This document shows, in pieces, positions 1-7,190 of a stretch of 11,215 nucleotides of DNA (position 1 is its first letter; each line of letters opens with the position of its first letter). Made by a program: the position numbers and the translations under genes. The DNA is from Tannerella sp. GTDB taxonomy: Bacteria; Bacteroidota; Bacteroidia; Bacteroidales; Tannerellaceae. The stretch covers positions 1-11,215 of the forward strand of contig JAITNE010000112.1 in the NCBI GenBank assembly GCA_031290635.1. The letters run 5' to 3'. The notes under the pieces are model-generated. The model was not told where the DNA came from. It did no database searches and saw only the letters and a list, made by a program, of their open reading frames with translations.

Positions 1-743
1 CTACTCTGACCGAGAGGCAGAAAATCATCGACAATCATGCTCTTGCCGAAATAAAACCCGACGCAGAGGCTGAAACGAATGATTCTCTTACCGAAAACAA
101 GCGTCTGAAAGAGACTAAACTTGCGGAGCATAGCAAACGCAAAACAGAAATCGAAGTGCGACTGAAACATAATGCGGATAACGAGCGGCTGAAAGAGAAA
201 TACAGTCAGGAACGCTCCGAGAAGTCGCTTTTATTTGATGATTGGAGTAAATTGAACGCAGTGCTTGGCTCGGCTGACGGCTCGAAGTTCAAGAAGATAG
301 CGCAGGAATACACCCTCGACTATCTGTTGGCGTATTCAAACAAGCATTTGCAGATGCTCACCGGTCGATATGAGTTGCAGCGCATCCCCGAATCGCTGGC
401 TTTGCAAGTGGTTGATCTGGATATGGGCAACGAGGTGCGGACGGTTCATTCGCTTTCGGGTGGCGAGTCGTTTCTGGTTTCGTTGGCATTGGCTTTGGGA
501 TTGTCGTCGTTGTCGTCCAATCGGATGAAGGTTGAATCTCTTTTTATTGATGAGGGTTTCGGCTCGCTCGACGCCGACACTCTGCGTATTGCCATGGACG
601 CCCTCGAAAACCTTCAAACGCAAGGCCGTAAGATTGGCGTTATCTCGCACGTGGCGGAGATGACCGAGCGTATTTCAACTCAAATTAATGTATCCAAGTC
701 CTCTAATGGTCGCAGTCGGGTAGAAATCATCGGAAACAAATAA
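1..743 (+). CDS. sbcC: Exonuclease SbcC, C-terminal part (5' end outside window)
   Basis: This is the C-terminal end of the SMC/Rad50-like ATPase that works with the SbcD nuclease to cut DNA hairpins and process double-strand breaks. The frame is open from position 3, with no start at the left edge, so the gene is cut by the window; the GTG at 156 is internal. The first ~75 visible residues are charged and Lys/Glu-rich, as expected for the returning arm of the long coiled coil. The ATPase C-lobe follows: ABC signature LSGGES near 452-470, Walker B and D-loop LFIDEGFGSLD near 540-572, and an H-loop ISHV near 643-654. That order is diagnostic for SbcC/Rad50. The stop is TAA at 741-743. The next gene starts 54 bp later and has its own -7-like box, so co-transcription is not required. 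Confidence 0.93.
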   Translation, partial: TLTERQKIIDNHALAEIKPDAEAETNDSLTENKRLKETKLAEHSKRKTEIEVRLKHNADNERLKEKYSQERSEKSLLFDDWSKLNAVLGSADGSKFKKIAQEYTLDYLLAYSNKHLQMLTGRYELQRIPESLALQVVDLDMGNEVRTVHSLSGGESFLVSLALALGLSSLSSNRMKVESLFIDEGFGSLDADTLRIAMDALENLQTQGRKIGVISHVAEMTERISTQINVSKSSNGRSRVEIIGNK

Positions 744-763
744 GCCGTTATCAAAAAAACAGG

Positions 764-771
764 TATCTTTG
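764..771 (+). promoter_or_regulatory. Possible Bacteroidetes -7 promoter box for the glycan genes
   Basis: TATCTTTG matches the Bacteroides-type -7 consensus TAnnTTTG. It lies in the 54-bp gap after sbcC and 26 bp before the ATG at 798. I see no convincing -33 TTTG box at the usual distance upstream, so this is a weak call based on one motif and its position. Confidence 0.35.
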
Positions 772-797
772 CTTCGGAAATACAAGAAATACAGAAA

Positions 798-2321
798 ATG
801 ATTATGAACACAAACAATTTAACTCGATATTTGATACGGTTTCTCTTGGGAGAGGCGGTAGAGGAAGATATTGTCGACAGGGTAGGGTACACGGATGATG
901 AAGAGGAGTTTTGGAAGTATAAAGTTGTTATAAAACCAAGCAGATTCTTTGATGAAAAAACGTATGGAACAGAGGATTCGATGCCGATACTGCCCTTGCA
1001 GGCATTAAAAAGTACGCCGCTGTCATTTGCGGAGACGCAGTTGTCGGTTGAAAGTATGCCGCTGTCAATTGCGGGGACGCTGTTGTCATGTGAAAGTACG
1101 CCTTTGCTCTTCGGACGGCCTGAAATCACTCGATTAGGCGACACATTAGTTGTGTACGCCGATATTATTGCAAGTTCTTACTTCCTTTTGAGTAGATATG
1201 AAGAGTATTTGCGGCGAGATGTGCGCGATGAGCACGGACGATTCAAGGGAAAGGAATCATTACCCTGTAGAGCCGGGTTTATTCATCGTCCGGTTGTGGA
1301 CGAATACGGTTGTTTGCTTCGCGAATGGTTGAGAAGTTGTGGGATAGAGGTCGAAGAGCCGCCGTCGCGGATTGACAAGATATATTTGACGCATGATGTT
1401 GATGCGCCTTTTGCTTACCGTACTTGGCGCAATATTGCAAGAGGATTGAAAGAGAGGCAAAATCTCTTCAAACTGTTGAAAATAAAGTTTGGAGACTTAA
1501 ACAAAGATCCTTATTATACCTTTCCGGAGATTTTTGAGTATGATGATTTCAATTTCGAGCGCGACAACCGCCGTTTTAAGCCTGACAACATTAATTTCAA
1601 CAAAGACAGCAGCCATTTTGATAACGACAACCTCAATTTCAAGTTTGACAATCGTCACATTCAAGCCCTCCTTCTTGAGCTTAGCCTCCTCCCAGCTCAA
1701 GAAACCCCTGTCATTCCGGAGAAATTGTTATTTTTCAAAGTCGGCGGGCATACTATTCAAGACCGGCCGCAGTATAATTTGCGTGGCAGGGACATGCGGC
1801 AGCTATTTAGTCTGATGAAAGAGCACGGTTACAAGGCCGGTCTTCACAGCAGCTATGCCGCAGGGATGAATCCATCGTTGATATCTGCCGAGAAAGCGCG
1901 ATTAGAAGATGCTTTGGGCTTGCCGATAACCGCTAACCGTCATCATTTTCTGGCTGCGCGAGAGCCGGAAGACATGGAAACCCTCGCCGACGTCGGTTTT
2001 ACGGATGATTTCACGATGGGATATGCCGACGTCGCAGGTTTTCGATTGGGAACAGCACGTGCGGTGAAGTACATTAACCCGGTAACACTTAAATTGTCGG
2101 ATACTTTGACCCTTCATCCGTTGAACATTATGGATTCTACGCTCAACTCGGCAAAATACATGAATCTCACGGCGTCCGCAGCCGAAGAATATTGCCGGAA
2201 TCTGATTATTGAGGTAAGTAATAATTACGGAAGTCTGACGTTATTATGGCATAACACTTCGTTTGCAGAAGACAGCTATCTGCGAGACTTATACATCAAA
2301 TTAATTAAGGAAATAGAATGA
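798..2321 (+). CDS. Polysaccharide deacetylase-like protein (DUF7033 N-terminal domain) with two repeat expansions
   Basis: The product is 507 aa with no signal peptide, probably a cytoplasmic glycan-modifying enzyme. Residues ~1-195 resemble the DUF7033 region that precedes NodB-like deacetylase domains in Bacteroidetes (FFDEKTYG, then PLLFGRPEI, then SSYFLLSRYEEY). The catalytic half begins with THDVD (198-202), the NodB metal/base motif. GLHSSY (H350) and NRHHF (H382-H383) follow, then GFTDDFTMGYADVAGFRLGT and LTLHPLNIMDSTL near the C-terminus. The protein looks about 70 aa longer than I expect for the family, and two in-frame tandem-repeat blocks (residues 72-106 and 249-290) account for this. 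The start is ATG at 798, with an alternative ATG at 804; neither has a strong ribosome binding site. The stop overlaps the next start as ATGA (2318-2321), so translation is probably coupled to the epimerase. The deacetylase fold is fairly sure; the substrate is unknown. Confidence 0.85.
   Translation: MIMNTNNLTRYLIRFLLGEAVEEDIVDRVGYTDDEEEFWKYKVVIKPSRFFDEKTYGTEDSMPILPLQALKSTPLSFAETQLSVESMPLSIAGTLLSCESTPLLFGRPEITRLGDTLVVYADIIASSYFLLSRYEEYLRRDVRDEHGRFKGKESLPCRAGFIHRPVVDEYGCLLREWLRSCGIEVEEPPSRIDKIYLTHDVDAPFAYRTWRNIARGLKERQNLFKLLKIKFGDLNKDPYYTFPEIFEYDDFNFERDNRRFKPDNINFNKDSSHFDNDNLNFKFDNRHIQALLLELSLLPAQETPVIPEKLLFFKVGGHTIQDRPQYNLRGRDMRQLFSLMKEHGYKAGLHSSYAAGMNPSLISAEKARLEDALGLPITANRHHFLAAREPEDMETLADVGFTDDFTMGYADVAGFRLGTARAVKYINPVTLKLSDTLTLHPLNIMDSTLNSAKYMNLTASAAEEYCRNLIIEVSNNYGSLTLLWHNTSFAEDSYLRDLYIKLIKEIE
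1011..1114 (+). repeat. In-frame 42-bp tandem repeat, about 2.5 copies, inside the deacetylase gene
   Basis: The units are 1011-1052, 1053-1094 and a partial 1095-1114. They encode STPLSFAETQLSVE, SMPLSIAGTLLSCE and STPLLFG. The first two copies differ at only a few bases. The last partial unit continues into the expected family sequence PLLFGRPEI, so the extra copies appear to be inserted between PLQ and PLLFG. The reading frame is kept throughout. Confidence 0.85.
1542..1667 (+). repeat. In-frame 42-bp (3 copies) / 21-bp (6 copies) tandem repeat inside the deacetylase gene
   Basis: The units are 1542-1583, 1584-1625 and 1626-1667, each 14 codons. They encode DDFNFERDNRRFKP, DNINFNKDSSHFDN and DNLNFKFDNRHIQA. 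Each splits into two heptads of the form D-(D/N/S)-x-x-(F/I)-x-x, giving six related 7-residue units. The array sits after DPYYTFPEIFEY and before KLLFFKVGG, where other members are expected to have only a short connecting helix. Confidence 0.8.
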
Positions 2322-3403
2322 AAATAGTAACAATTACAGGCGCTCGTCCGCAGTTTATCAAGTCTGCGATGATAAGCAGGGCTATCGACAAGCACAATGC
2401 AAAGGATGGCATGAAGATTGAAGAATACATTTTGCACACAGGTCAGCACTACGACAAAAACATGAATGAAATCATGTCCGGGATGACCAAACCGACATGG
2501 CAACTACATTGCGGCGGAATTGCAAGTCACTCCGCAATGATGGCGGAGATGTTGGTTGGCATTGAGAGCGCCTTACTCGAGAGTTTCCCTGATTACGTGC
2601 TGGTTTATGGCGACACAAACTCCACTTTGGCGGGCGCGCTTGCAGCTTCGCAGCTGAATATTCCGGTGATACATGTCGAAGCCGGTTTACGAAGCTTCAA
2701 TCGCAGGATGCCGGAGGAGAAAAACCGCGTTTTGACCGACCATCTCGCCGATTTGCTGTTTTGTCCTACTTACAAAGCCGTCGAAAACCTTGCACGCGAA
2801 GGAATTACCGAAGGATTGTTTCACGTTGGCGACGTTATGTACGACGCCGCGTTGATGTTTGGTATGATAGCCGAAGAAAAGTCGCAGGTGATGACGAGAT
2901 TGGGTTTGAAATCCAAGCAATTCAGCCTCTGCACCGTCCACAGAGCCGAGAATACGAACGATCCGGAACGTTTGCAGCAAATAATCATCGCCCTGCGTCA
3001 GATTGCCCGACCTGATTATCCCGTTGTTCTCCCGCTTCATCCGCGCACGGCCATCTATCTCAACAATTATCATCTGAGGGCTAACAATCCGAGCCTGCAT
3101 TTGATAGAACCGGTCGATTATCAGGACATGGTCATGCTTGAAAAGCACGCGCGGGTGATACTTACCGACTCCGGCGGGGTTCAGAAGGAAGCATATTTCC
3201 ATCGCACGCCCTGTGTTACCCTTCGCGACGAGACCGAATGGGTCGAAACGGTCGAGGCGGGCTGGAATCAGATAGCAGGATGCAGCGCCGAAGAGATAAT
3301 TGCCTGTCACGACGCCGATTTAAACAAGCATGAGATTAAAGAATACGGCGACGGTCATGCCGCAGAGAAGGTAATCAACGCAATCGTCGCTTTAAAAAGA
3401 TGA
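2318..3403 (+). CDS. wecB: UDP-N-acetylglucosamine 2-epimerase (non-hydrolysing)
   Basis: This cytoplasmic enzyme interconverts UDP-GlcNAc and UDP-ManNAc, supplying ManNAc-type sugars for surface polysaccharide. The 361-aa length is normal for the family, and the whole WecB/MnaA pattern is visible. GARPQFIK is at 8-15 and HTGQHYD at 40-46. YGDTNSTLAGA at 97-107 includes D99. HVEAGLRSFNRRMPEEKNR at 119-137 includes E121 and the E133/E134 pair. HRAENTND begins at H208, PLHPRT contains H241, and DSGGVQKEA is at 284-292. All catalytic-region motifs are intact, so activity is expected. AAGGA ends a few bases before the ATG. The gene overlaps its neighbours by ATGA at both ends (2318-2321 and 3400-3403), which argues for one translationally coupled unit with the deacetylase and glycosyltransferase. 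The alternative hydrolysing (NeuC-like) epimerase is possible but less likely, because the sequence follows the WecB pattern closely. Confidence 0.95.
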   Translation: MKIVTITGARPQFIKSAMISRAIDKHNAKDGMKIEEYILHTGQHYDKNMNEIMSGMTKPTWQLHCGGIASHSAMMAEMLVGIESALLESFPDYVLVYGDTNSTLAGALAASQLNIPVIHVEAGLRSFNRRMPEEKNRVLTDHLADLLFCPTYKAVENLAREGITEGLFHVGDVMYDAALMFGMIAEEKSQVMTRLGLKSKQFSLCTVHRAENTNDPERLQQIIIALRQIARPDYPVVLPLHPRTAIYLNNYHLRANNPSLHLIEPVDYQDMVMLEKHARVILTDSGGVQKEAYFHRTPCVTLRDETEWVETVEAGWNQIAGCSAEEIIACHDADLNKHEIKEYGDGHAAEKVINAIVALKR

Positions 3404-4596
3404 ATATACTGCTGCTGTGCGACCTTTTCCCGCCGGCTTTCGCGCCGCGCATGGGATATTTGTGCAAATATCTGCAACGTGCGGGATGGAAGGTTACAAT
3501 CGTAACCGAACACATTGAAGATACCACTTTCGCGACCCTCACGGGCAATCAGGACATTACTTATGTGAAATTCAAGACCCATTGGCTGTGGACTTTGGCG
3601 CTTGATATTTTGTGTGATTATAAGGAAAAGCGATTTTTCAGAGAAACTATGAAAACCGCTGCCGGCAAAACTTTTGATGCGGTACTTTGCAGTTCGTATC
3701 GCAGTTTCCCGTTGCTTGCCGCCGCGATGACTTCGCGCAGATTAGGTCTGCCGATGGTGGTTGACTTGCGTGATATTGTCGAACAATATGCCGGCACGGA
3801 GTATATCTCGCACAAAATTCCGAATATGCTTGGGTTGGGCAAGCGGATTGCCCTTGCTTTCGGCAAAAAAACCATCAAAAGACGGAACGTCATCCTTAAA
3901 ACGGCAGCTTGTGTTACGAGCGTGTCGCCGTGGCACGTGTCTGTTTTGAAGAATTATAACAAAAACGTTCGGCTCATATATAACGGATATGATGCGGAGA
4001 TGTTTTTTCCTGCGCCGGTGGAGTCGCCGCAATTTTACATCACCTATACCGGTCGTTTGTTGAGTACGGCGATGCGCGATCCGTCGATGTTTTTCGAGGC
4101 TATCCTGAAACTTTCGCGCGATGGTCTTATCTCTCCCGAAAAGTTACGTGTCAGATGGTTTGTTGACATGAAATCGAAGCAAATCATAACAGAAGAGGTC
4201 AGGAAATATGCCGGAATAGATGTTTTTATGGATTATTTCGGATATATTCCTTCGGAAGACGTGCCGCGCATACTTAATGAGAGCGCGATGCTGTTGGTTT
4301 TGACTAATAACACATCAAAAGGTGTGATGACGACTAAGTTTTTCGAGTATTTGGCGGTCGGTCGTCCTGTACTTTGCGTGCGCAGCGACGAAGGATGTCT
4401 GGCGGAAGTTATTCGCAGTACCAATGCGGGATTGTCGGCTGTTAATGTTGATGAGATTTACAAGTTTATACATCATAACTTTGAAGAATGGTCGAATAAT
4501 AGAGTGTCTAACTCGAAGCGCGAGCTTGTCGGGCAATTTTCTCGCGAAGCGCAAGCTCGGGAGTTTATGCAAATATTCAACCACATCCTCTTCTAA
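3400..4596 (+). CDS. Glycosyltransferase, GT-B fold, GT4-like
   Basis: This 398-aa predicted cytoplasmic or membrane-associated glycosyltransferase probably adds a sugar from an NDP donor to a growing surface glycan. The N-terminal Rossmann half starts with MNILLLCDLFPPAFAPRMGYLCKYL and contains VVDLRDIVEQY (120-130) and TSVSPWHVSVLK. The hinge region has IYNGYD (193-198) and YTGRL (216-220). The donor-binding half has YFGYIPSEDVPRIL and KFFEYLAVGRPVL (313-325), with E316 in the position typical of the GT4 E-x7-E region, then DEGCLAEVI. The start codon overlaps the epimerase stop (ATGA at 3400). The donor and acceptor cannot be read from the sequence; the upstream epimerase makes a HexNAc-type donor an attractive guess only. 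The gene ends the trio, and a 79-bp gap with a promoter-like box follows. Confidence 0.88.
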   Translation: MNILLLCDLFPPAFAPRMGYLCKYLQRAGWKVTIVTEHIEDTTFATLTGNQDITYVKFKTHWLWTLALDILCDYKEKRFFRETMKTAAGKTFDAVLCSSYRSFPLLAAAMTSRRLGLPMVVDLRDIVEQYAGTEYISHKIPNMLGLGKRIALAFGKKTIKRRNVILKTAACVTSVSPWHVSVLKNYNKNVRLIYNGYDAEMFFPAPVESPQFYITYTGRLLSTAMRDPSMFFEAILKLSRDGLISPEKLRVRWFVDMKSKQIITEEVRKYAGIDVFMDYFGYIPSEDVPRILNESAMLLVLTNNTSKGVMTTKFFEYLAVGRPVLCVRSDEGCLAEVIRSTNAGLSAVNVDEIYKFIHHNFEEWSNNRVSNSKRELVGQFSREAQAREFMQIFNHILF

Positions 4597-4642
4597 TACA
4601 AAAACTTCTTGCAAAATATTCTACGAAACCAATAATTATGTG

Positions 4643-4650
4643 TATTTTTG
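4643..4650 (+). promoter_or_regulatory. Bacteroidetes -7 promoter box upstream of moxR
   Basis: TATTTTTG fits TAnnTTTG and lies 25 bp before the ATG at 4676, in the only sizeable gap between the glycan trio and the MoxR gene. A clear -33 TTTG box is not visible, so the call rests on the -7 match and location. It would place a transcription start near 4656-4660 and separate the MoxR/DUF58 unit from the glycan genes. Confidence 0.45.
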
Positions 4651-4675
4651 CAGCGTTTTAAATAAATAAACTCTT

Positions 4676-5641
4676 ATGGAAGAAAAAATGATTGATTTGC
4701 AACCTTTCACAGATAAGGTTGAGAGCTTGAAGGCTGCAATCGGCAGCGTTATTGTAGGCCAGGAGAAGTCGGTTGACCTTGTGCTTGCAACTATTCTTGC
4801 ACGCGGGCACGTTTTGATTGAAGGAGTGCCCGGAGTTGCCAAGACTTTGCTGGCAAAGATGATTGCGCGCTTGATTGACGCCGACTTTTCGCGCATTCAG
4901 TTTACTCCCGACTTGATGCCGTCCGACGTTCTGGGCACATCGGTCTTCGACATGAAGACCAGCGAGTTCAGTTTTCATGCCGGGCCTGTATTTGCCGACA
5001 TTGTGCTCGTGGATGAGGTGAACCGCGCGCCTGCCAAGACGCAATCGGCACTGTTTGAGGTGATGGAGGAACGTCAGGCTACAATCGACGGTACGCGCCA
5101 TCTGATGAGCGAGGTCTATACCATTCTCGCGACCCAGAATCCGATTGAGCAGGAAGGTACTTACAAGTTGCCTGAGGCGCAGCTCGACCGTTTTATGATG
5201 AAGATAAGCATTCCGTATCCCACTCTCGATGAAGAGATTGAAATTTTGAACCGCCATAACCTCAACGCGCGTCTGACTAAGGTTGATGACGTAAAACCTG
5301 TATTGACTAAGGCTGAACTCATTGAAATGTTCGATTATGTCGATAAGGTTTACATCGAAACTACGCTGATTCGTTACATAGCGACCGTAATTCAGCAGAC
5401 GCGCGACAGTAAAGCTGTATTTTTAGGCGCCTCACCGCGTGCATCGGTTGCATTGTTGCAATCCTCGAAGGCGATGGCGATGCTTCACGGACGCGAATTT
5501 GTTACACCCGAAGACATCAAGACCGTAGCGCCCTACGTCCTGCAACATCGCCTGTTACTTACAGCCGAAGCCGAGATGGAAGGCCACACGCCATTAAAGG
5601 TTATTCAGCGTTTGATAGAGAAAGTCGAGGTTCCCAAATGA
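4676..5641 (+). CDS. MoxR-family AAA+ ATPase
   Basis: This is a cytoplasmic AAA+ ATPase of the MoxR class, which is thought to act as a chaperone or activator together with DUF58 and von Willebrand-type partners. The 321-aa length is typical. Walker A is GVPGVAKT (50-57). Walker B is LVDEVNRAPAKTQSALFEVMEE, with D113 and E114. Sensor 1 is ATQNPIEQEGTYKLPEAQLDRF (152-173), including the LDRF arginine region. GASPRA in the C-terminal lid matches the sensor-2 area, so the ATPase looks complete. Two starts are possible: ATG at 4676, or ATG at 4688, which has the purine-rich GGAAGAAAAA just before it. The stop TGA overlaps the ATG of a 38-codon ORF (5638), and DUF58 begins ~100 bp further on, giving the common moxR-DUF58 order. 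Confidence 0.94.
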   Translation: MEEKMIDLQPFTDKVESLKAAIGSVIVGQEKSVDLVLATILARGHVLIEGVPGVAKTLLAKMIARLIDADFSRIQFTPDLMPSDVLGTSVFDMKTSEFSFHAGPVFADIVLVDEVNRAPAKTQSALFEVMEERQATIDGTRHLMSEVYTILATQNPIEQEGTYKLPEAQLDRFMMKISIPYPTLDEEIEILNRHNLNARLTKVDDVKPVLTKAELIEMFDYVDKVYIETTLIRYIATVIQQTRDSKAVFLGASPRASVALLQSSKAMAMLHGREFVTPEDIKTVAPYVLQHRLLLTAEAEMEGHTPLKVIQRLIEKVEVPK

Positions 5642-5754
5642 AATCCGCAAATGATTTGTTAGCTCTTTTTAAGAATCCTCGGTATCGTCCCCCAGAGGCA
5701 CGAAGCAATCTAAAACATTACTTCCCAAAAACCCACCAATCATCATGTTTCTGA
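5638..5754 (+). CDS. Small coupled ORF (38 aa), uncertain
   Basis: An ATG overlapping the MoxR stop (ATGA, 5638-5641) opens a 38-codon frame that ends in TGA at 5752-5754, ten bases inside the DUF58 gene. The peptide begins MKSANDLLALFKNPRYRPPE. It is basic, with no signal peptide or recognisable domain. The stop-start overlaps at both ends would allow ribosomes to pass from MoxR to DUF58, so it could serve as a coupling leader. Against a real protein, its middle (5695-5711) matches an interspersed-repeat-like 17-mer at 7308-7324 in 15 of 17 bases. It could simply be decayed repeat DNA between two genes. Confidence 0.25.
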   Translation: MKSANDLLALFKNPRYRPPEARSNLKHYFPKTHQSSCF

Positions 5755-7058
5755 CAAAACGCTTTTACATTATCGGAGGAGCGGTCGTCGCGCTGCTTAT
5801 CGGAGGATACTTTTATCTTCCTCTCTTCATTGCCGGACAGATATTGATAGCCATCCTGAGCTTGGCGGTCATTGCGGACGCTGTTTTGTTATACAGTCGC
5901 CGTCGCGCTGTTGACGCCGAGCGATATTGCGCCCCCCGATTCTCAAACGGAGACTATAACGACGTGCGAATCATAGTCGAAAGCGCCTGCTCATTCCCCG
6001 TAAATCTCGAAATCATCGACGAAATACCCGTCGTATTCCAGCGCCGCGACATACTTTTCCGCGTCCGGATGCCGGCTCACGGTCGCGAAACCGTGCATTA
6101 CAAGCTCCGACCCGTCCGGCGCGGCGAGTACGGATTCGGACACATCCAAATATACATCTCCACCCCTCTCGGACTTCTGCAACGCCACATCCGACGCGGC
6201 GCTCCCATCGACATTGCCGTTTATCCATCATATCTCATGCTCCATCAGTACGAATTTATGGCGATACACAACAATCTCGCCGAACTTGGTATCAAAAAAA
6301 TTCGTCGCATAGGCCACAACACCGAATTTGAGTATATCAAAGAATATATCAAGGGCGACGACTATCGCACAATCAACTGGAAAGCCAGCGCACGCCGACA
6401 TTTCCCGATGGTTAACATCTACCGCGACGAACGTTCACAGCAAATCTACAGCATCATCGACAAAGGTCGAATAATGCAGAACGCTTTTAACGGCATGACC
6501 CTTCTCGATTACGCAATAAACGCCTCTCTGGTACTGTCGTACGTCGCAATTCGCAAGGAAGACAAAGCCGGACTTGCCACATTCGCCGAAGATTTTGAAA
6601 CCTTCATCCCCGCAACCCGTCAAAGCGGCCAACTTCAACGTCTGCTCGACAGTCTCTACCGCGAACAAACCGTCTTTGGCGAAAGCGACTACTCCGCGCT
6701 CTACGTCCACGTCAACAAGTACATCAGCAAGCGCAGTCTGCTGATAATATATACCAACTTCGACACAATCACCGGCATTTCGCGGCAATTAGACTACCTC
6801 CGTCAGTTGTCGCGACGGCACGTAGTGCTGGTAGTATTCTTTGAAGACGTCGAGATGAAGGCATTCGCCACCCGTCGCCCCACAGCCCTCGAAAACTATT
6901 ATCAACAAGTCGTTACCGACAAATTCATTTTTGAAAAACATCACGTCTCCGCCAAACTCCGCCAATACGGAATCTACTCCCTGCTAACCGAACCGGAACA
7001 TCTCTCGGTAAACCTTATCAACAAATACCTCGAAATGAAAGCCCGCGGCATGGTTTAA
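5745..7058 (+). CDS. DUF58 domain-containing membrane protein
   Basis: The 437-aa product has two N-terminal membrane segments (about 7-22 and 25-50), followed by SRRR and a large soluble domain. The core shows the family signature EFEYIKEYIKGDDYRTINWKASARR (194-218, quoted in pieces: EFEYIKEY, KGDDYRTINWKASARR). IIDKGRIM (D239, G241, R242) occupies the position of the degenerate vWA/MIDAS-like strand. DUF58 proteins are regularly encoded next to MoxR ATPases and are thought to be their membrane clients or adaptors. The start is ATG at 5745, chosen because it directly precedes the basic residues and first membrane helix. No BatA/BatB-type vWA or TPR genes follow; the gene ends at a convergent junction. 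Its TAA stop (7056-7058) is in frame with the repeat ORF downstream. Confidence 0.92.
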   Translation: MFLTKRFYIIGGAVVALLIGGYFYLPLFIAGQILIAILSLAVIADAVLLYSRRRAVDAERYCAPRFSNGDYNDVRIIVESACSFPVNLEIIDEIPVVFQRRDILFRVRMPAHGRETVHYKLRPVRRGEYGFGHIQIYISTPLGLLQRHIRRGAPIDIAVYPSYLMLHQYEFMAIHNNLAELGIKKIRRIGHNTEFEYIKEYIKGDDYRTINWKASARRHFPMVNIYRDERSQQIYSIIDKGRIMQNAFNGMTLLDYAINASLVLSYVAIRKEDKAGLATFAEDFETFIPATRQSGQLQRLLDSLYREQTVFGESDYSALYVHVNKYISKRSLLIIYTNFDTITGISRQLDYLRQLSRRHVVLVVFFEDVEMKAFATRRPTALENYYQQVVTDKFIFEKHHVSAKLRQYGIYSLLTEPEHLSVNLINKYLEMKARGMV

Positions 7059-7064
7059 AAGATT

Positions 7065-7190
7065 TCGTTTAATTTTGCCTCAGTGTTCGCGAACATTGAC
7101 ATGAAATCGTTTAATTTTGCCTCAATGTTCGCGAACATTGACATGAAATCGTTTAATTTTGCCTCAGTGTTCGCGAACACCGGCATGTTT
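7065..7190. repeat. Three tandem 42-bp repeats, each with a central perfect palindrome
   Basis: The units are 7065-7106, 7107-7148 and 7149-7190, beginning TCGTTTAATTTTGCCTCA. Each carries the perfect 12-bp palindrome TGTTCGCGAACA, at 7084-7095, 7126-7137 and 7168-7179. In unit 2 it extends to 20 bp (tcaatgttcgcgaacattga), and in unit 3 to 14 bp (GTG...CAC). Units 1 and 2 differ by a single base; unit 3 diverges after the palindrome. The palindromes have no loop and no T-run after them, so they are not ordinary terminators. The array lies between the convergent ends of DUF58 and the DUF2490 gene. Confidence 0.92.

Noticed and set aside
1497..1700. Val/Ile/Glu-rich minus-strand open frame over the deacetylase repeat
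   Set aside because: Its regular pattern is the complement of the coding heptad repeat and needs no separate gene.
2687..3310. 207-codon open frame on the minus strand
   Set aside because: It lies wholly antisense to the intact epimerase gene and shows no family motif; it is a shadow of that gene's codon pattern.
4658..5257. 199-codon open frame on the minus strand
   Set aside because: It is antisense to the MoxR ATPase, whose Walker and sensor motifs are intact; the antisense product has no recognisable domain.
5638..5744. A frameshifted remnant of a missing operon gene between MoxR and DUF58
   Set aside because: The ~100-bp gap is too short to judge and no residue pattern of a Bat, DUF4129 or DUF4350 protein is visible.
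7084..7179. Rho-independent terminators formed by the palindromes
   Set aside because: The palindromes have no loop and are not followed by T-runs on either strand.
7065..7190. CRISPR array
   Set aside because: The three units are directly adjacent with no unique spacers, and no cas gene is present.
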